Assembly (NCBI RefSeq): GCF_020176955.2
Contig: NZ_JAIUCZ020000002.1
Span: forward strand, 496,001-560,000
DNA length: 64,000 bases
Direction: 5' to 3'
Source: Nocardia sp. alder85J
Lineage (GTDB): Bacteria > Actinomycetota > Actinomycetes > Mycobacteriales > Mycobacteriaceae
The notes beneath the pieces were generated by a model. That model ran no database searches, was not told where the DNA came from, and worked only from the letters and a program-made list of their open reading frames with translations. This document shows, in pieces, positions 33,761 to 43,114 of this stretch (position 1 is its first letter; each line of letters starts with the position of its first letter). The translations under genes were made by a program, and so were the position numbers.

Positions 33761-35209
33761 ATGTCGGACACGAGGGCGCTGCCGATCGACGTGCCCACCG
33801 GGCTGTGGCTGGCCGGTACACAGGTGCGGACCGGCCGCACGTTCGCGGTCCGCAATCCGGCGACGGGCGAGGTGCTGGCGGAGGTCGCGGACGCGAGCGC
33901 CGACGACGGCCGGGCCGCCCTGGACGCGGCGGTCGCGGCGCAGGCCGGCTGGGCTGCCACCCCGGCCCGTGAGCGTTCCGAGATCCTGCGCCGGGCATGG
34001 GAACTGGTGATCGCCGCGGCCGACGACTTCGCGCTGCTGATGACGCTGGAGATGGGCAAGCCGCTGGCCGAGTCCTACGGCGAGGTGACCTACGGCGCGG
34101 AATTCCTGCGCTGGTTCGCCGAGGAGGCCGTGCGGATCAGCGGCCGCTACGCGCCCTCGCCGTCGGGCAGGGGCCGCATCCTGGTGACCAAGCAGCCCGT
34201 CGGTCCCACCCTCGCGATCCTGCCGTGGAACTTCCCGCTGGCCATGGGAACTCGCAAGCTCGCCCCCGCGCTGGCCGCGGGCTGCACGATGGTGGTGAAA
34301 CCGGCCGCCGAGACCCCGCTGACGATGCTTCTGCTCGGGCAGGTGCTCGCCGAGGCGGGTGTTCCGGCGGGGGTGGTGTCGATCCTGCCGACCTCGAACT
34401 CCGCCGGTCTGACCGAGCCGCTGCTGCGCGACGATCGGCTCCGGAAGATCACCTTCACCGGTTCGACGAAGGTCGGAAAGCTGTTGCAGGCCAAGGCCGC
34501 CGACCGTCTGCTGCGCAGTTCGATGGAGCTCGGCGGCAATGCGCCGTTCGTGGTGTTCGACGATGCCGATCTCGATGCCGCGGTGGCCGGTGCGATGCTG
34601 GCGAAGATGCGCAACATCGGTGAGGCGTGTACCGCGGCGAACCGTTTCCACGTCGACAATCGGGTGCGCGCGGAATTCACCGCGCGCCTGACGGATTCGA
34701 TGAAGTCGCTGACGCTGGGCCCGGGGGACCGGCCCGATGTGCAGGTCGGCCCGCTGGTCAGCGAGAAGCAGCGCGATGCGGTCGCCGAGCTGGTCGACGA
34801 CGCCGTCGCGAAGGGCGCCGTCCTCACCACCGGCGGCGCGCGCACCGGCGAGATCGGCTACTACTACGAGCCGACCGTCCTGGCCGATCTGCCCGCGGAT
34901 GCCAGAATCCTGCGGGAGGAGATCTTCGGCCCGGTGGCCGCCGTCATCGGCTTCGACGGTGAGGAGGAAGGTATCGCCGCCGCCAACGACACCGAATACG
35001 GTTTGGCCGCCTACATCTACACCGAGAGTCTCGAGCGGGCGCTGCGCGTCGCCGAGCGGATCGAGTCGGGCATGGTCGGCGTCAACCGCGGCGTGATCTC
35101 CGACGTCGCCGCTCCGTTCGGCGGTGTGAAGGAATCCGGCCTGGGCCGGGAGGGCGGCCGTGAGGGCATCGACGAATACCTCGAGACCAAATACATTGCC
35201 CTGCCGTAA
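33761..35209 (+). CDS. gabD: Succinate-semialdehyde dehydrogenase (NAD(P)+)
   Basis: A 482-residue aldehyde dehydrogenase. The catalytic cysteine is Cys290 (GEACTAANR), the general-base glutamate is in MELGGNAPF, and the coenzyme motif is FTGSTKVGK. The GabD-like hallmark segment around ILPWNFPLAMGTRKLAPALA supports succinate semialdehyde as substrate. It begins 3 bp after gabT, so the two are co-transcribed. The oxidised product enters the TCA cycle. Confidence 0.93.
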   Translation: MSDTRALPIDVPTGLWLAGTQVRTGRTFAVRNPATGEVLAEVADASADDGRAALDAAVAAQAGWAATPARERSEILRRAWELVIAAADDFALLMTLEMGKPLAESYGEVTYGAEFLRWFAEEAVRISGRYAPSPSGRGRILVTKQPVGPTLAILPWNFPLAMGTRKLAPALAAGCTMVVKPAAETPLTMLLLGQVLAEAGVPAGVVSILPTSNSAGLTEPLLRDDRLRKITFTGSTKVGKLLQAKAADRLLRSSMELGGNAPFVVFDDADLDAAVAGAMLAKMRNIGEACTAANRFHVDNRVRAEFTARLTDSMKSLTLGPGDRPDVQVGPLVSEKQRDAVAELVDDAVAKGAVLTTGGARTGEIGYYYEPTVLADLPADARILREEIFGPVAAVIGFDGEEEGIAAANDTEYGLAAYIYTESLERALRVAERIESGMVGVNRGVISDVAAPFGGVKESGLGREGGREGIDEYLETKYIALP

Positions 35210-35229
35210 TTTCCGGCTACGCGCGGAGC

Positions 35230-36105
35230 TCACCGCGTGCGCAGCAGACCCTCCTGAGCGGTGGTGGCGCACAGCCGCCCGGAGCGGTCGAGCATCTCGC
35301 CGTGGCACAGCGCCCGCGCCGCGCCGGACCAGCGGCTGCTCTGGTCGTACCGGAACCAGTCGTCCACCCGCAGCGGGGCATGGAACCAGACGGAATGGGT
35401 GAGGGTGGCGAACTGGATTCCGCCGTCCTGGAAGGTCCGTCCGTGCGGCCCCAGCGCGGCCGACAGCAGCAGCGCGTCGCTGAGGTACATCACCCCGGCG
35501 GCCTGCCCCAGTTCGTCGTCGGACACCGCGCCGGTGGTACGCATCCACACGCTCTGGCGTGGCGGCGTGGTCTCACCGCGCGCCGCGTACGCCCGGACCG
35601 GAAGTTCCGGGAACCGGACCTCGGCGCCGATGGTGTTCATCAGCCCGAGGGCCCAGCGCAGAGTGTCCGCATCGTCGGCGAAGGTGTCGGTGACCTCGGC
35701 GAGTTCCTCGGGACCGGGCCCGTCGAGCCCGGCCACCTGATGCCCGACCCCGGTCTCCCGCCGATGGAACGACGCGACCATCGTGAAGATCACCCGCCCA
35801 CCCTGGACCGCCTCGACACTGCGGGTCGAGAAGGACTCACCGTCCCGCAGCACCCCCACCGCGAAATCCATCGGCACCGAGGTGTCACCCGGCAGCAGAA
35901 AGGACGTCTGCGCCGAGTGGACAGGCCGATCGGCTGCCACCGTCGCCCCCGCGGCCAGCAACGCCTGCGCCGCGATCCGCCCCCCGTACGTCCGCCGCCG
36001 CGCCCCCGCCTGCGCCGCCCCCCGAAACGCGTTCTCCCCGATCGGGCTGACCGCGATCCCCGCCGAGAACGCCGCGCTGCGCCCACCCTCATCGAGAATC
36101 GTCAT
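35230..36105 (-). CDS. Acyl-CoA thioesterase II (TesB)-like double-hotdog protein
   Basis: A 291-residue double-hotdog thioesterase. Landmarks are the first hotdog YGGRIAAQALLAAGATV, the FLLPGDTSVPMDF strand and VRALRDG-like VGVLRDGESFSTRSVEAVQ. The second hotdog contains LTHSVWFHAPLRVDDWFRYD, typical of TesB, with the catalytic Asp/Gln region nearby. It hydrolyses acyl-CoA to free acid and CoA. The start at 36105 follows GGAGG. It is convergent with gabD with a 20-bp gap and no visible hairpin. Confidence 0.88.
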   Translation of the reverse strand: MTILDEGGRSAAFSAGIAVSPIGENAFRGAAQAGARRRTYGGRIAAQALLAAGATVAADRPVHSAQTSFLLPGDTSVPMDFAVGVLRDGESFSTRSVEAVQGGRVIFTMVASFHRRETGVGHQVAGLDGPGPEELAEVTDTFADDADTLRWALGLMNTIGAEVRFPELPVRAYAARGETTPPRQSVWMRTTGAVSDDELGQAAGVMYLSDALLLSAALGPHGRTFQDGGIQFATLTHSVWFHAPLRVDDWFRYDQSSRWSGAARALCHGEMLDRSGRLCATTAQEGLLRTR

Positions 36106-36313
36106 GATCGCCTCCGGACCTCCGCACGGCAGGCCGTCGAGCCTGTTCGATACGCCGCGGTATACACACACCGCCGCCCCGACGAGTTAATCATCAGCCC
36201 CGATCGCCCGGCACAGCCGCCGCCCGCTGACACTTCGCCGGCGTGCGTACGGCGAGGAGCGGCTCACATCCGGGGAGCTTGCCTGTGACGTGGGCCCGCG
36301 AAAGGATGGCGGA

Positions 36314-36964
36314 ATGACTATCGGGAACGCGTTGAATCTGTCCGTCGATGAAGTTCTGTCCACCACGCGTTCGGTGCGTAAGCGGCTGGATCTCGGTCGG
36401 CCGGTGCCGCGGGAGGTGTTGCTGGAGTGCCTGGAATTGGCGTTGCAGGCGCCGACGGGTTCGAATTCCCAAGGGTGGCAGTGGGTATTCGTCGAGGATG
36501 CCGAGCAGAAGAAGGCGCTGGCCGACATCTATCGGACGTATGCGACGCCGTATCTCGATGCGCCGAAGCCCGCGTTCGGGGACGAGCGGGATCTGAGCCG
36601 GCCTCGGGTGTACGACTCGGCGCGGTATCTCAACGATCATCTCCACGAGGTGCCGGTCATGCTGATCCCGTGCCTGGAGGGCCGGGTGGACAATGCCGGT
36701 GGGTCCAGCGCGGGTTTCTGGGGTTCGCTGCTGCCCGCGGTGTGGAGTTTCATGCTGGCGTTGCGGTCGCGCGGACTCGGGTCGGCGTGGACGACACTGC
36801 ATCTCGTCGGTGACGGGGAGAAGCGGGCCGCCGATCTGCTCGGTATCCCGTTCGACCGGTACAGCCAGGGCGGGCTGTTCCCGATCGGGTACACGCAGGG
36901 CACCGATTTCCGGCCGGCGCAGCGCCTGCCCGCCGAGCGGCTCACCCACTGGAACGGGTGGTAG
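36314..36964 (+). CDS. Nitroreductase family protein
   Basis: A 216-residue FMN-dependent nitroreductase. The flavin-binding start STTRSVRKRLDLGRPVPREV and the PTGSNSQGWQWVFV segment are characteristic, as is the FPIGYTQGTDFRPAQRLP ending. It would reduce nitroaromatics or quinones with NAD(P)H. ATG 36314 sits after a purine-rich aaagga. It is unlike the Acg-type nitroreductases of the right-hand island, being shorter and of the classical type. It is monocistronic. Confidence 0.9.
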   Translation: MTIGNALNLSVDEVLSTTRSVRKRLDLGRPVPREVLLECLELALQAPTGSNSQGWQWVFVEDAEQKKALADIYRTYATPYLDAPKPAFGDERDLSRPRVYDSARYLNDHLHEVPVMLIPCLEGRVDNAGGSSAGFWGSLLPAVWSFMLALRSRGLGSAWTTLHLVGDGEKRAADLLGIPFDRYSQGGLFPIGYTQGTDFRPAQRLPAERLTHWNGW

Positions 36965-37093
36965 GCCGCATCCGGGCAGCGGATCAGCGACGGGCCGCTT
37001 CCCGGGATCGGGCGCCGAGGCCGCCGTGTGTGAACCGGCAGTCGGTCACGGCCGACCGTTCCCTCACGACCCTCGGATGAAAGGATCTGGATC

Positions 37094-38542
37094 ATGACTT
37101 CCTCAGGTGCCATTGCTCAGATCGGTGTGACGGGTCTTGCCGTCATGGGCAGCAACATCGCCCGCAACTTCGCGCGGAACGGTTATACCGTCGCTCTGCA
37201 CAACCGCAGTGTGGCCAAGACCGATGCCCTGCTCGCCGAACACGGCGGCGACGGCGAATTCGTCCGCACCGAGACGATCGAGGAGTTCGTCGGCGCGCTG
37301 GAGAAGCCGCGGCGGGTGCTGATCATGGTGAAGGCGGGCGCGGCCACCGACGCGGTGATCGAGGAGCTCGCGGCGGTGATGGAGCCCGGCGACATCATCA
37401 TCGACGGCGGTAACGCGCTGTACACCGACACCATCCGGCGCGAGGCCGCGATGGCCGCGCGCGGGCTGAATTTCGTCGGCGCGGGTATCTCCGGTGGTGA
37501 GGAGGGCGCGCTGAACGGGCCCGCGATCATGCCGGGTGGTCCGAAGGAGTCCTACGAATCGCTGGGGCCGCTGCTGGAATCGGTCGCCGCGAAGGTCGAC
37601 GGGGTGCCGTGCTGCACCCATATCGGCCCGGACGGGTCCGGTCACTTCGTGAAGATGGTGCACAACGGTATCGAGTACGCCGACATGCAGCTCATCGGTG
37701 AGGCCTACCACCTGCTGCGCGACGCGCTCGGCGCGAGCGCGCCGGAGATCGCCGAGGTGTTCACGCAGTGGAATTCCGGTGAGCTGGAAAGCTATCTGGT
37801 GGAGATCACCGCGCAGGTGCTCCAGCAGGTCGACGCGAAGACCGGCAAGCCGCTGGTCGACGTGATCGTCGATGCCGCCGAGCAGAAGGGCACCGGCCGG
37901 TGGACGGTCAAGTCCGCCCTCGATCTCGGTATCCCCGTGACCGGCATCGCCGAGGCGGTCTTCGCCCGCGCACTGTCCGGCTCGCGCGCGCAGCGCAAGG
38001 CCGCGCACGGCCTGGCCGCCGGTAGCCTGGCGGAAAAGCCCGGCGACGCGGCGCAATTCACCGAGGACATCCGGCGCGCGCTGTACGCGTCGAAGATCGT
38101 CGCCTACGCGCAGGGCTTCGACCAGATCGCCGCGGGCAGCGCCGAATACGACTGGAACCTGCACCCGGGCGACCTGGCCACCATCTGGCGCGGTGGCTGC
38201 ATCATCCGGGCGCGGTTCCTCGATCGCATCAAGGAGGCCTACGAGGCCGACCCGCACCTGCCGAGCCTGATCCTGGCCCCCTACTTCCGCGAGGCCATCG
38301 AACAGGGCGTCGACAGCTGGCGCCGGGTGGTGTCCACCGCGGTCCAGCTGGGTATCCCGGTGCCGGCCTTCGGCTCCTCGCTGTCCTACTACGACGCTCT
38401 GCGCGCCGAGCGGCTGCCCGCGGCCCTCACCCAGGGGCAGCGCGACTTCTTCGGTGCGCACACCTATGAGCGCGTCGACGCCGAAGGCAACTACCACACG
38501 CTGTGGAGCGGAGATCGCAGCGAAGTCCGGACCGATCAGTGA
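37094..38542 (+). CDS. gnd: 6-phosphogluconate dehydrogenase, decarboxylating
   Basis: A 482-residue long-type 6PGDH. The coenzyme motif is [17 protein letters not shown] and the substrate signature is [20 protein letters not shown], with the Lys and His-Asn pairs used in catalysis. The C-terminal [15 protein letters not shown] and [10 protein letters not shown] segments complete the fold. It oxidises and decarboxylates 6-phosphogluconate to ribulose-5-phosphate, making NAD(P)H. The start follows gaaagga. Its stop overlaps the next gene's GTG by 4 nt. Confidence 0.96.
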   Translation: MTSSGAIAQIGVTGLAVMGSNIARNFARNGYTVALHNRSVAKTDALLAEHGGDGEFVRTETIEEFVGALEKPRRVLIMVKAGAATDAVIEELAAVMEPGDIIIDGGNALYTDTIRREAAMAARGLNFVGAGISGGEEGALNGPAIMPGGPKESYESLGPLLESVAAKVDGVPCCTHIGPDGSGHFVKMVHNGIEYADMQLIGEAYHLLRDALGASAPEIAEVFTQWNSGELESYLVEITAQVLQQVDAKTGKPLVDVIVDAAEQKGTGRWTVKSALDLGIPVTGIAEAVFARALSGSRAQRKAAHGLAAGSLAEKPGDAAQFTEDIRRALYASKIVAYAQGFDQIAAGSAEYDWNLHPGDLATIWRGGCIIRARFLDRIKEAYEADPHLPSLILAPYFREAIEQGVDSWRRVVSTAVQLGIPVPAFGSSLSYYDALRAERLPAALTQGQRDFFGAHTYERVDAEGNYHTLWSGDRSEVRTDQ

Positions 38543-39543
38543 GCGTGACACTCGGCCTCAAGGCGTCGGCGGAACAGTTCGGGCCGCGGGAACTGGTGGA
38601 ACTGGCCGTCGCCGCCGAGGAACACGGCTTCGACAGCGTGACGGTCTCGGACCACTTCCAGCCCTGGCGGCACCACGGCGGGCACGCGCCCTTCTCGCTG
38701 GCGTTCCTGGTCGCGGCGGGGGAGCGCACCCGCCGCATCCGGCTCGGCACCTCGGTGCTGACGCCGACCTTCCGCTACAACCCGGCGGTGATCGCGCAGG
38801 CGTTCGCCACCATGGGCTGCCTGTACCCGGATCGCATCATGCTCGGTGTCGGCACCGGCGAGGCGCTCAACGAGATCGCCACCGGGTACAAGGGCGAATG
38901 GCCGGAGTTCACGGAGCGTTTCGCGCGGCTGCGCGAATCCGTGGAACTCATGCGGGCGCTGTGGACCGGTGAGCGTGTCGACTTCGACGGCGAGTACTAC
39001 ACGTGTGTCGGCGCCTCGATCTACGACGTGCCCACACGCGGCATCCCGGTGTACATCGCCGCGGGCGGCCCGGTGGTGGCCCGTTACGCGGGCCGGGCCG
39101 GTGACGGATTCATCTGCACCTCCGGCAAGGGCATGGATCTCTACACCGAGAAGCTGATGCCCGCGGTGACCGAGGGAGTGGCGAAGGCGGGCCGCACCCT
39201 CGACGACATCGACCGCATGATCGAGATCAAGATCTCCTACGACACCGATCCCGGACTGGCACTTCAGAATACGCGTTTCTGGGCGCCACTGTCGCTGACC
39301 GCCGAGCAGAAGCACTCCATCACCGACCCGATCGAGATGGAGGCCGCCGCCGACGCCCTGCCGATCGAGCAGGTCGCCAAGCGCTGGATCGTCGCCTCGG
39401 ATCCGGACCAGGCCGTGGCACAGATCCAGCCGTACATCGCGGCGGGCCTGAACCACTTGGTCTTCCACGCCCCCGGCCACGACCAGCAGCGCTTCCTGCG
39501 CATGTTCGAACGCGACCTCGCCCCCAGGCTGCGCGTGCTGTAA
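38539..39543 (+). CDS. fgd: F420-dependent glucose-6-phosphate dehydrogenase
   Basis: A 334-residue luciferase-like F420 enzyme matching FGD1 throughout: [20 protein letters not shown] at the start, [20 protein letters not shown] with the active-site Trp and His, and the [19 protein letters not shown] segment. It oxidises glucose-6-phosphate to 6-phosphogluconolactone while reducing F420. The GTG at 38539 overlaps the gnd stop (GTGA), so synthesis of the two pentose-phosphate steps is coupled. An F420H2 pool fits the PNPOx-type protein downstream at 40614, though that link is inference. Confidence 0.93.
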   Translation: MSVTLGLKASAEQFGPRELVELAVAAEEHGFDSVTVSDHFQPWRHHGGHAPFSLAFLVAAGERTRRIRLGTSVLTPTFRYNPAVIAQAFATMGCLYPDRIMLGVGTGEALNEIATGYKGEWPEFTERFARLRESVELMRALWTGERVDFDGEYYTCVGASIYDVPTRGIPVYIAAGGPVVARYAGRAGDGFICTSGKGMDLYTEKLMPAVTEGVAKAGRTLDDIDRMIEIKISYDTDPGLALQNTRFWAPLSLTAEQKHSITDPIEMEAAADALPIEQVAKRWIVASDPDQAVAQIQPYIAAGLNHLVFHAPGHDQQRFLRMFERDLAPRLRVL

Positions 39544-39561
39544 TCCGGAATACTCGCCCGG

Positions 39562-39590
39562 GTCGCCACCGGTTGTCACCGGGCGGCGAC
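39562..39590 (+). terminator. Hairpin after fgd
   Basis: An imperfect stem GTCGCC/GGCGAC plus CCGGT/ACCGG, with a one-to-two-nt bulge and a 4-nt loop, begins 19 bp after the fgd stop. Confidence 0.5.
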
Positions 39591-39799
39591 GCGGGCAACC
39601 GGCTTCCAGCGTGGACGACCGACGTCCTGCCCGATGCCGTCGCGCCCGAGATCCACATCCGCACCCGGATCGGCATCGCCGAGATGAAAAACGCGATCGA
39701 AGCAACGGGCGCGCTGACAAACCTGTGATCGGTAGGGTGGCAGCGGTCCCTACCGTTTCCCACTGTGCGGAAACGGGATTCGGCAGGGAGGACATGGTC

Positions 39800-40273
39800 A
39801 TGAGGATCGGTCACCTCGTGGTGGTGCTGGTGTCGACGGCGGCCGCGGCAGCGGTCGCGGCGGGGACGGCGAGTGCGGAAACGGTTGTCGCGCCGTCTGC
39901 TTCGGTCGCGGCGGTACATCCGGTCGATGCCCTGGACGACTACGAGAGCGCTGTCGCCGACGAACAGAATCAGGAGAACGCGGCGGCGGCGAGTGCGGGA
40001 TTGGCCGGTGCCGCAGCCGGTGTCGTGCCGGGTTGCGTGTTCGGGGCGATCACCGGTCTGGCCCTGCCACCGATCGAGCTCGTGACCATTCCGGTCGGAT
40101 GCGTGTCCGGCGCACTGCTGGGAGCGGGGATCGCCGCCGGCATCGCGACCTCGAACGTCGAGTCCGCCGACGAACCCGGGATCTGGCAGAAGTGCCTCGA
40201 CGCCATGCCCGTCTGGGCCTGCCAGATCCAGCAGCAGCAGCGGGAACAGGCCGACGACAACGACGACGACTGA
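39800..40273 (+). CDS. Secreted glycine/alanine-rich protein of unknown function
   Basis: A 157-residue protein with a signal peptide (VVVLVSTAAAAAVAAG, cleavage near TASAE at residue 27-30). The mature part has a hydrophobic glycine-zipper-like core (SAGLAGAAAGVVPGCVFG and VSGALLGAGIAAGIA) carrying paired cysteines, and a polar end with a QQQQ and Asp-rich tail. Such cores can insert into or associate with envelope membranes. ATG 39800 was preferred over 39794 because GGGAGG is then 8 bp away. No family is recognised. Confidence 0.7.
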   Translation: MRIGHLVVVLVSTAAAAAVAAGTASAETVVAPSASVAAVHPVDALDDYESAVADEQNQENAAAASAGLAGAAAGVVPGCVFGAITGLALPPIELVTIPVGCVSGALLGAGIAAGIATSNVESADEPGIWQKCLDAMPVWACQIQQQQREQADDNDDD

Positions 40274-40613
40274 TCCTGCTCCTGTTCTCCTCGGTGACCA
40301 TCGTGTCGGCCCGCAACGTCGGCACCGTCACCGGTGTCGGCGCCACGGCAGCAACGACGAACCGCGGTGGTCGCCGCCGAACTTCACGGCGCATTCGCAC
40401 CGGCGACCCACTGACATCCGCCTGGCAGTTGTATGCCACCCATCTCGAATCGGTCCTGATTTCCCGGACCGGATCTCGTCGTGCTGCGCCGGACAACCGC
40501 TTCGTCGGGCCAGCGGCCATATGGCATATTCGCAGGGTGGGATGAGCCTGGTCCCGCGATGAGTTCGGCCGGCGGGAGTCGTCTACCCGGGTAAACCGCG
40601 GAAAGGATGAGCG
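40274..40613. promoter_or_regulatory. 340-bp region upstream of PNPOx gene
   Basis: I see no convincing gene here. It holds an inverted repeat with CGGTCC/GGACCG arms (40451-40471) and a palindrome GCCATATGGC (40516-40525) in a locally AT-rich patch about 90-140 bp before the PNPOx start; these are promoter or operator candidates. Confidence 0.4.
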
Positions 40614-41144
40614 ATGAAAGCCAGGAATCTCGACGACTCCAACGGGATGCAGATCCAGAACTGGGACGGCGTCACGGCGGTGCTCGGCCGCGACATTGAT
40701 CAGGCACCGGAAAGCGGCGGGCCTACCAGGCACACGACCTGGCTCACCACGATCAACGCCGACGGAACGCCACATGTCACCGCGGTCGGCGCAGTATGGG
40801 TCGACGGCACGTACTGGTTTCAAACAGGCGACGCCACCCAGAAGGGGAGGAACGTGACGCGCGACCCGCGCTGCTCCGTGAGCGTCTCGGCGAACGAATT
40901 CGATCTCGTCATCAACGGGACGGCCGAGAAGATCTCCGACCCGGCCACGGTCGGGCGCATCGCGGCGATCTGGGCCGAGGGTGGCTGGCCGTGTGAAGTG
41001 GACGAATCCGGGACAGGGCTGACGGCGCCGTTCAACGCGCCCGCGACCGGTCCGGCACCCTGGTACATCTACCGGATCGCGCCCCGGTCGGCGGTATCGG
41101 TGTCCACCGTCGCGCCCGGCGGCACCACACGCTGGACGTTCTAG
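40614..41144 (+). CDS. Pyridoxamine 5'-phosphate oxidase-fold flavin/F420-binding protein
   Basis: A 176-residue split-barrel protein. The fold is shown by TTWLTTINADGTPHVTAVGA, VDGTYWFQTGDATQKGRNV and DPRCSVSVSANEFDLVINGTA, in the usual order. In actinobacteria many such proteins use F420 rather than FMN to reduce small molecules or to bind biliverdin. The start follows gaaagga. It stands alone between the secreted protein and the stress island. The cofactor cannot be decided from motifs. Confidence 0.83.
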   Translation: MKARNLDDSNGMQIQNWDGVTAVLGRDIDQAPESGGPTRHTTWLTTINADGTPHVTAVGAVWVDGTYWFQTGDATQKGRNVTRDPRCSVSVSANEFDLVINGTAEKISDPATVGRIAAIWAEGGWPCEVDESGTGLTAPFNAPATGPAPWYIYRIAPRSAVSVSTVAPGGTTRWTF

Positions 41145-41370
41145 GCGGCTCGACGGCACGCTCGAGAGCGCCTGACTCGGCTGAAATCGGTGCTCAGGTG
41201 AGTGGTTGGCCGCAGCCTGGTCCCGTGCGATGCACGGCCATCGGGGTCCGGGGGACCCTCGGCCGCTCGGTGGCACGCGGCGGCTTCGTTCCGGGCGATG
41301 ATGCGCATGTGATCAGGCTGAGGGTTGTGGCTGGTTGCGACCTCGGTCGTGCCCCATGTCCTCGTTGTCG

Positions 41371-41384
41371 GTGACTTTCGGCCG
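41371..41384 (+). promoter_or_regulatory. DosR-box-like element upstream of nitroreductase 1
   Basis: GTGACTTTCGGCCG followed by TCCCCG lies 90 bp before the start at 41475. It belongs to the repeated GACTTTCGGC(C/A)GTC element also found at 47633, 52362 and 63181. It matches the DosR/DevR consensus GGGNCNWWNGNCCC with two mismatches. Confidence 0.45.
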
Positions 41385-41474
41385 TCCCCGCGGACCGGGC
41401 CCACGCGCGATGCTGAGTTCGGAAGAGGCATTCGGGACATACCGGATGCGACCGGCCGGCCTGCTGGAGCCACG

Positions 41475-42446
41475 ATGACCATCACACATCCCGACCACGA
41501 GACGCTCCGCTCAGCGCTCGCGCTGGCGGCACGCGCGCCCTCGGTGCACAACACCCAGCCTTGGCTGTGGCGAGTGGGTGACAAGACCGTCCAGCTGTAC
41601 GCCGATACCGGGCGGCAGTTGTCGCACACCGATCCCGACGGCCGCGACCTGATTCTGAGCTGCGGTGCGATGCTGCACCATCTCCAGGTCGCGGCGCAGG
41701 GGCTCGGCTGGAAGCCCGTTGTTCACCGATTGCCGAATCCGGATGATCCGGACCATCTGGCCGCCGTCGAGTTCCGTGCGGCCCAGCCGACCGCGGCCGC
41801 CGTGCGGCTCGGCCGGGCGATCACGGACCGGCGCACCGATCGTCGTCGCTACACCTCCTGGGAGGTGCCCGCTGCGCACGTGACGGCCATGGTGGCCGCC
41901 GGCGCCGCGTGCGGCGTGATCGTTCACGACATCGAGGACGGTGGGGCGAGAGCGCGGCTGACCCACGCGTTCGAGCGCGCTGCCCGGGAGCACGCCCGGG
42001 ACGCCGGTTACGAGGCGGAACTGGATCGCTGGAGCGGCCGGCATGCCGAACCGGCCGGGGTCCCGGCCCGCAGCGCGGTCGTCGCGACCGACCCGATGAC
42101 CCGGTCGTTCGCCGATCCCGTTCTGCCGCAATCGGTTCTGCGTGACACCGAGGGTACGGACCGATTGCTGCTGCTCGCCACCGCCGGCGACGATCGGCTG
42201 TCCCGGCTGCGGGCCGGTGAGGCCGCCAGTGCCGTCCTGCTCACCGCCACCACGCTGGGCATGGCGACCTGCCCGCTGACCGAGCCACTGGAACTGCCCG
42301 ACACCCGGGACGACATTCGGACAGAGGTGATCGGTGACAGTGGATTTCCCCAGATGATCATCCGAGTCGGTTGGGCGGCAACGAGTTCGGAGCCGCTGAC
42401 ACCGACGCCGCGCCGTCCGGTGGACGAGTTCGTCCATCGGTTGTGA
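41475..42446 (+). CDS. Acg-type (Rv2032/Rv3131-like) nitroreductase 1
   Basis: A 323-residue protein of the long Acg nitroreductase-like family. The FMN-site motif RAPSVHNTQPWLWRV is at residues 20-34. Conserved features of the paralogs here are RRTDRRRYTSWEVPAAHV, the arginine-rich loop, and GFPQMIIRVGWAATSS. In M. tuberculosis such proteins are DosR-controlled and may sequester flavin or reduce an unknown substrate. It begins the first module of the island and overlaps a possible early start of the Rv1733c-like gene. Confidence 0.88.
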   Translation: MTITHPDHETLRSALALAARAPSVHNTQPWLWRVGDKTVQLYADTGRQLSHTDPDGRDLILSCGAMLHHLQVAAQGLGWKPVVHRLPNPDDPDHLAAVEFRAAQPTAAAVRLGRAITDRRTDRRRYTSWEVPAAHVTAMVAAGAACGVIVHDIEDGGARARLTHAFERAAREHARDAGYEAELDRWSGRHAEPAGVPARSAVVATDPMTRSFADPVLPQSVLRDTEGTDRLLLLATAGDDRLSRLRAGEAASAVLLTATTLGMATCPLTEPLELPDTRDDIRTEVIGDSGFPQMIIRVGWAATSSEPLTPTPRRPVDEFVHRL

Positions 42447-42478
42447 ACCGATTCGAGGAATGGAGAGAGGTGTTCACC

Positions 42479-43081
42479 GTGTCGCGGTACCCATCGCTGC
42501 CGGTACGGGTCCTGAGAGAACTGCCGTGGAGCCACAGCCCCCTGATGCGGCCGTCGGACCGGGTGGAAGGGGTGATCCGCATCGTGGCCATGGTCGTGAT
42601 GCTGGCCGCGGTTCCGGTGGCCGGTGCGGCCGGGACCGCGGAGTACGCGTCCGCCCAGGTCTCCATCGCTGCCGAGAACGCGGCGAAAACGCAGATCCCG
42701 GCCACGATCTCGGATAATCCGGTGACGGAGTCTCACGGAGACATGACGGGGCATGTGTTCTCGCAGACCGACGCGACCGTGTCCTGGACCTTCCACGGAC
42801 AGCCGGGCCGGGCCGTGGTCGGCGTGGGCCGTTCGGCCCGGCCCGGCGACGCCGTTTCGATCTGGGTCGACCGTGACGGGCGGTGGACCAGTGCGCCGCT
42901 CGGATCGGACGCGGCCGCCTCGCGCGGTATCGGCGCGGGCGTCACGCTGCTGGCGGCGGTGTGGGCGGCGGTCGTGGGTCTCGTCGCACTGATCCACCGC
43001 CGGGTACTGCGACTGCACGACGTCGAGTGGACGCGGCAGTGGCGGACGCTGGACGACCATCCGCTCGGGCAGGGCAGCTGA
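42479..43081 (+). CDS. Rv1733c-like two-helix membrane protein
   Basis: A 200-residue membrane protein closely resembling Rv1733c of the DosR regulon: an N-terminal basic segment with LPLMRPSDRVEG-type motif (SPLMRPSDRVEGVIR), a first helix (VAMVVMLAAVPVAGAAGTA), a roughly 90-residue extracytoplasmic domain ending GDAVSIWVDRDG, and a second helix (LLAAVWAAVVGLVALI). The GTG at 42479 was chosen because GGAGAGAGG lies 8 bp upstream; a GTG at 42443 overlapping the nitroreductase stop is possible. The function is unknown even in mycobacteria. Confidence 0.85.
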   Translation: MSRYPSLPVRVLRELPWSHSPLMRPSDRVEGVIRIVAMVVMLAAVPVAGAAGTAEYASAQVSIAAENAAKTQIPATISDNPVTESHGDMTGHVFSQTDATVSWTFHGQPGRAVVGVGRSARPGDAVSIWVDRDGRWTSAPLGSDAAASRGIGAGVTLLAAVWAAVVGLVALIHRRVLRLHDVEWTRQWRTLDDHPLGQGS

Positions 43082-43114
43082 CGCCCGTCCGGACCGTTTC
43101 GACAGGAGGTTCTC

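Noticed and set aside
32462..35548. A 1,028-codon open frame on the minus strand opposite gabT-gabD.
   Set aside because: It is the antisense shadow of two well-recognised genes; its translation is His/Arg/Gly-rich without any family motif, as expected in high-GC DNA.
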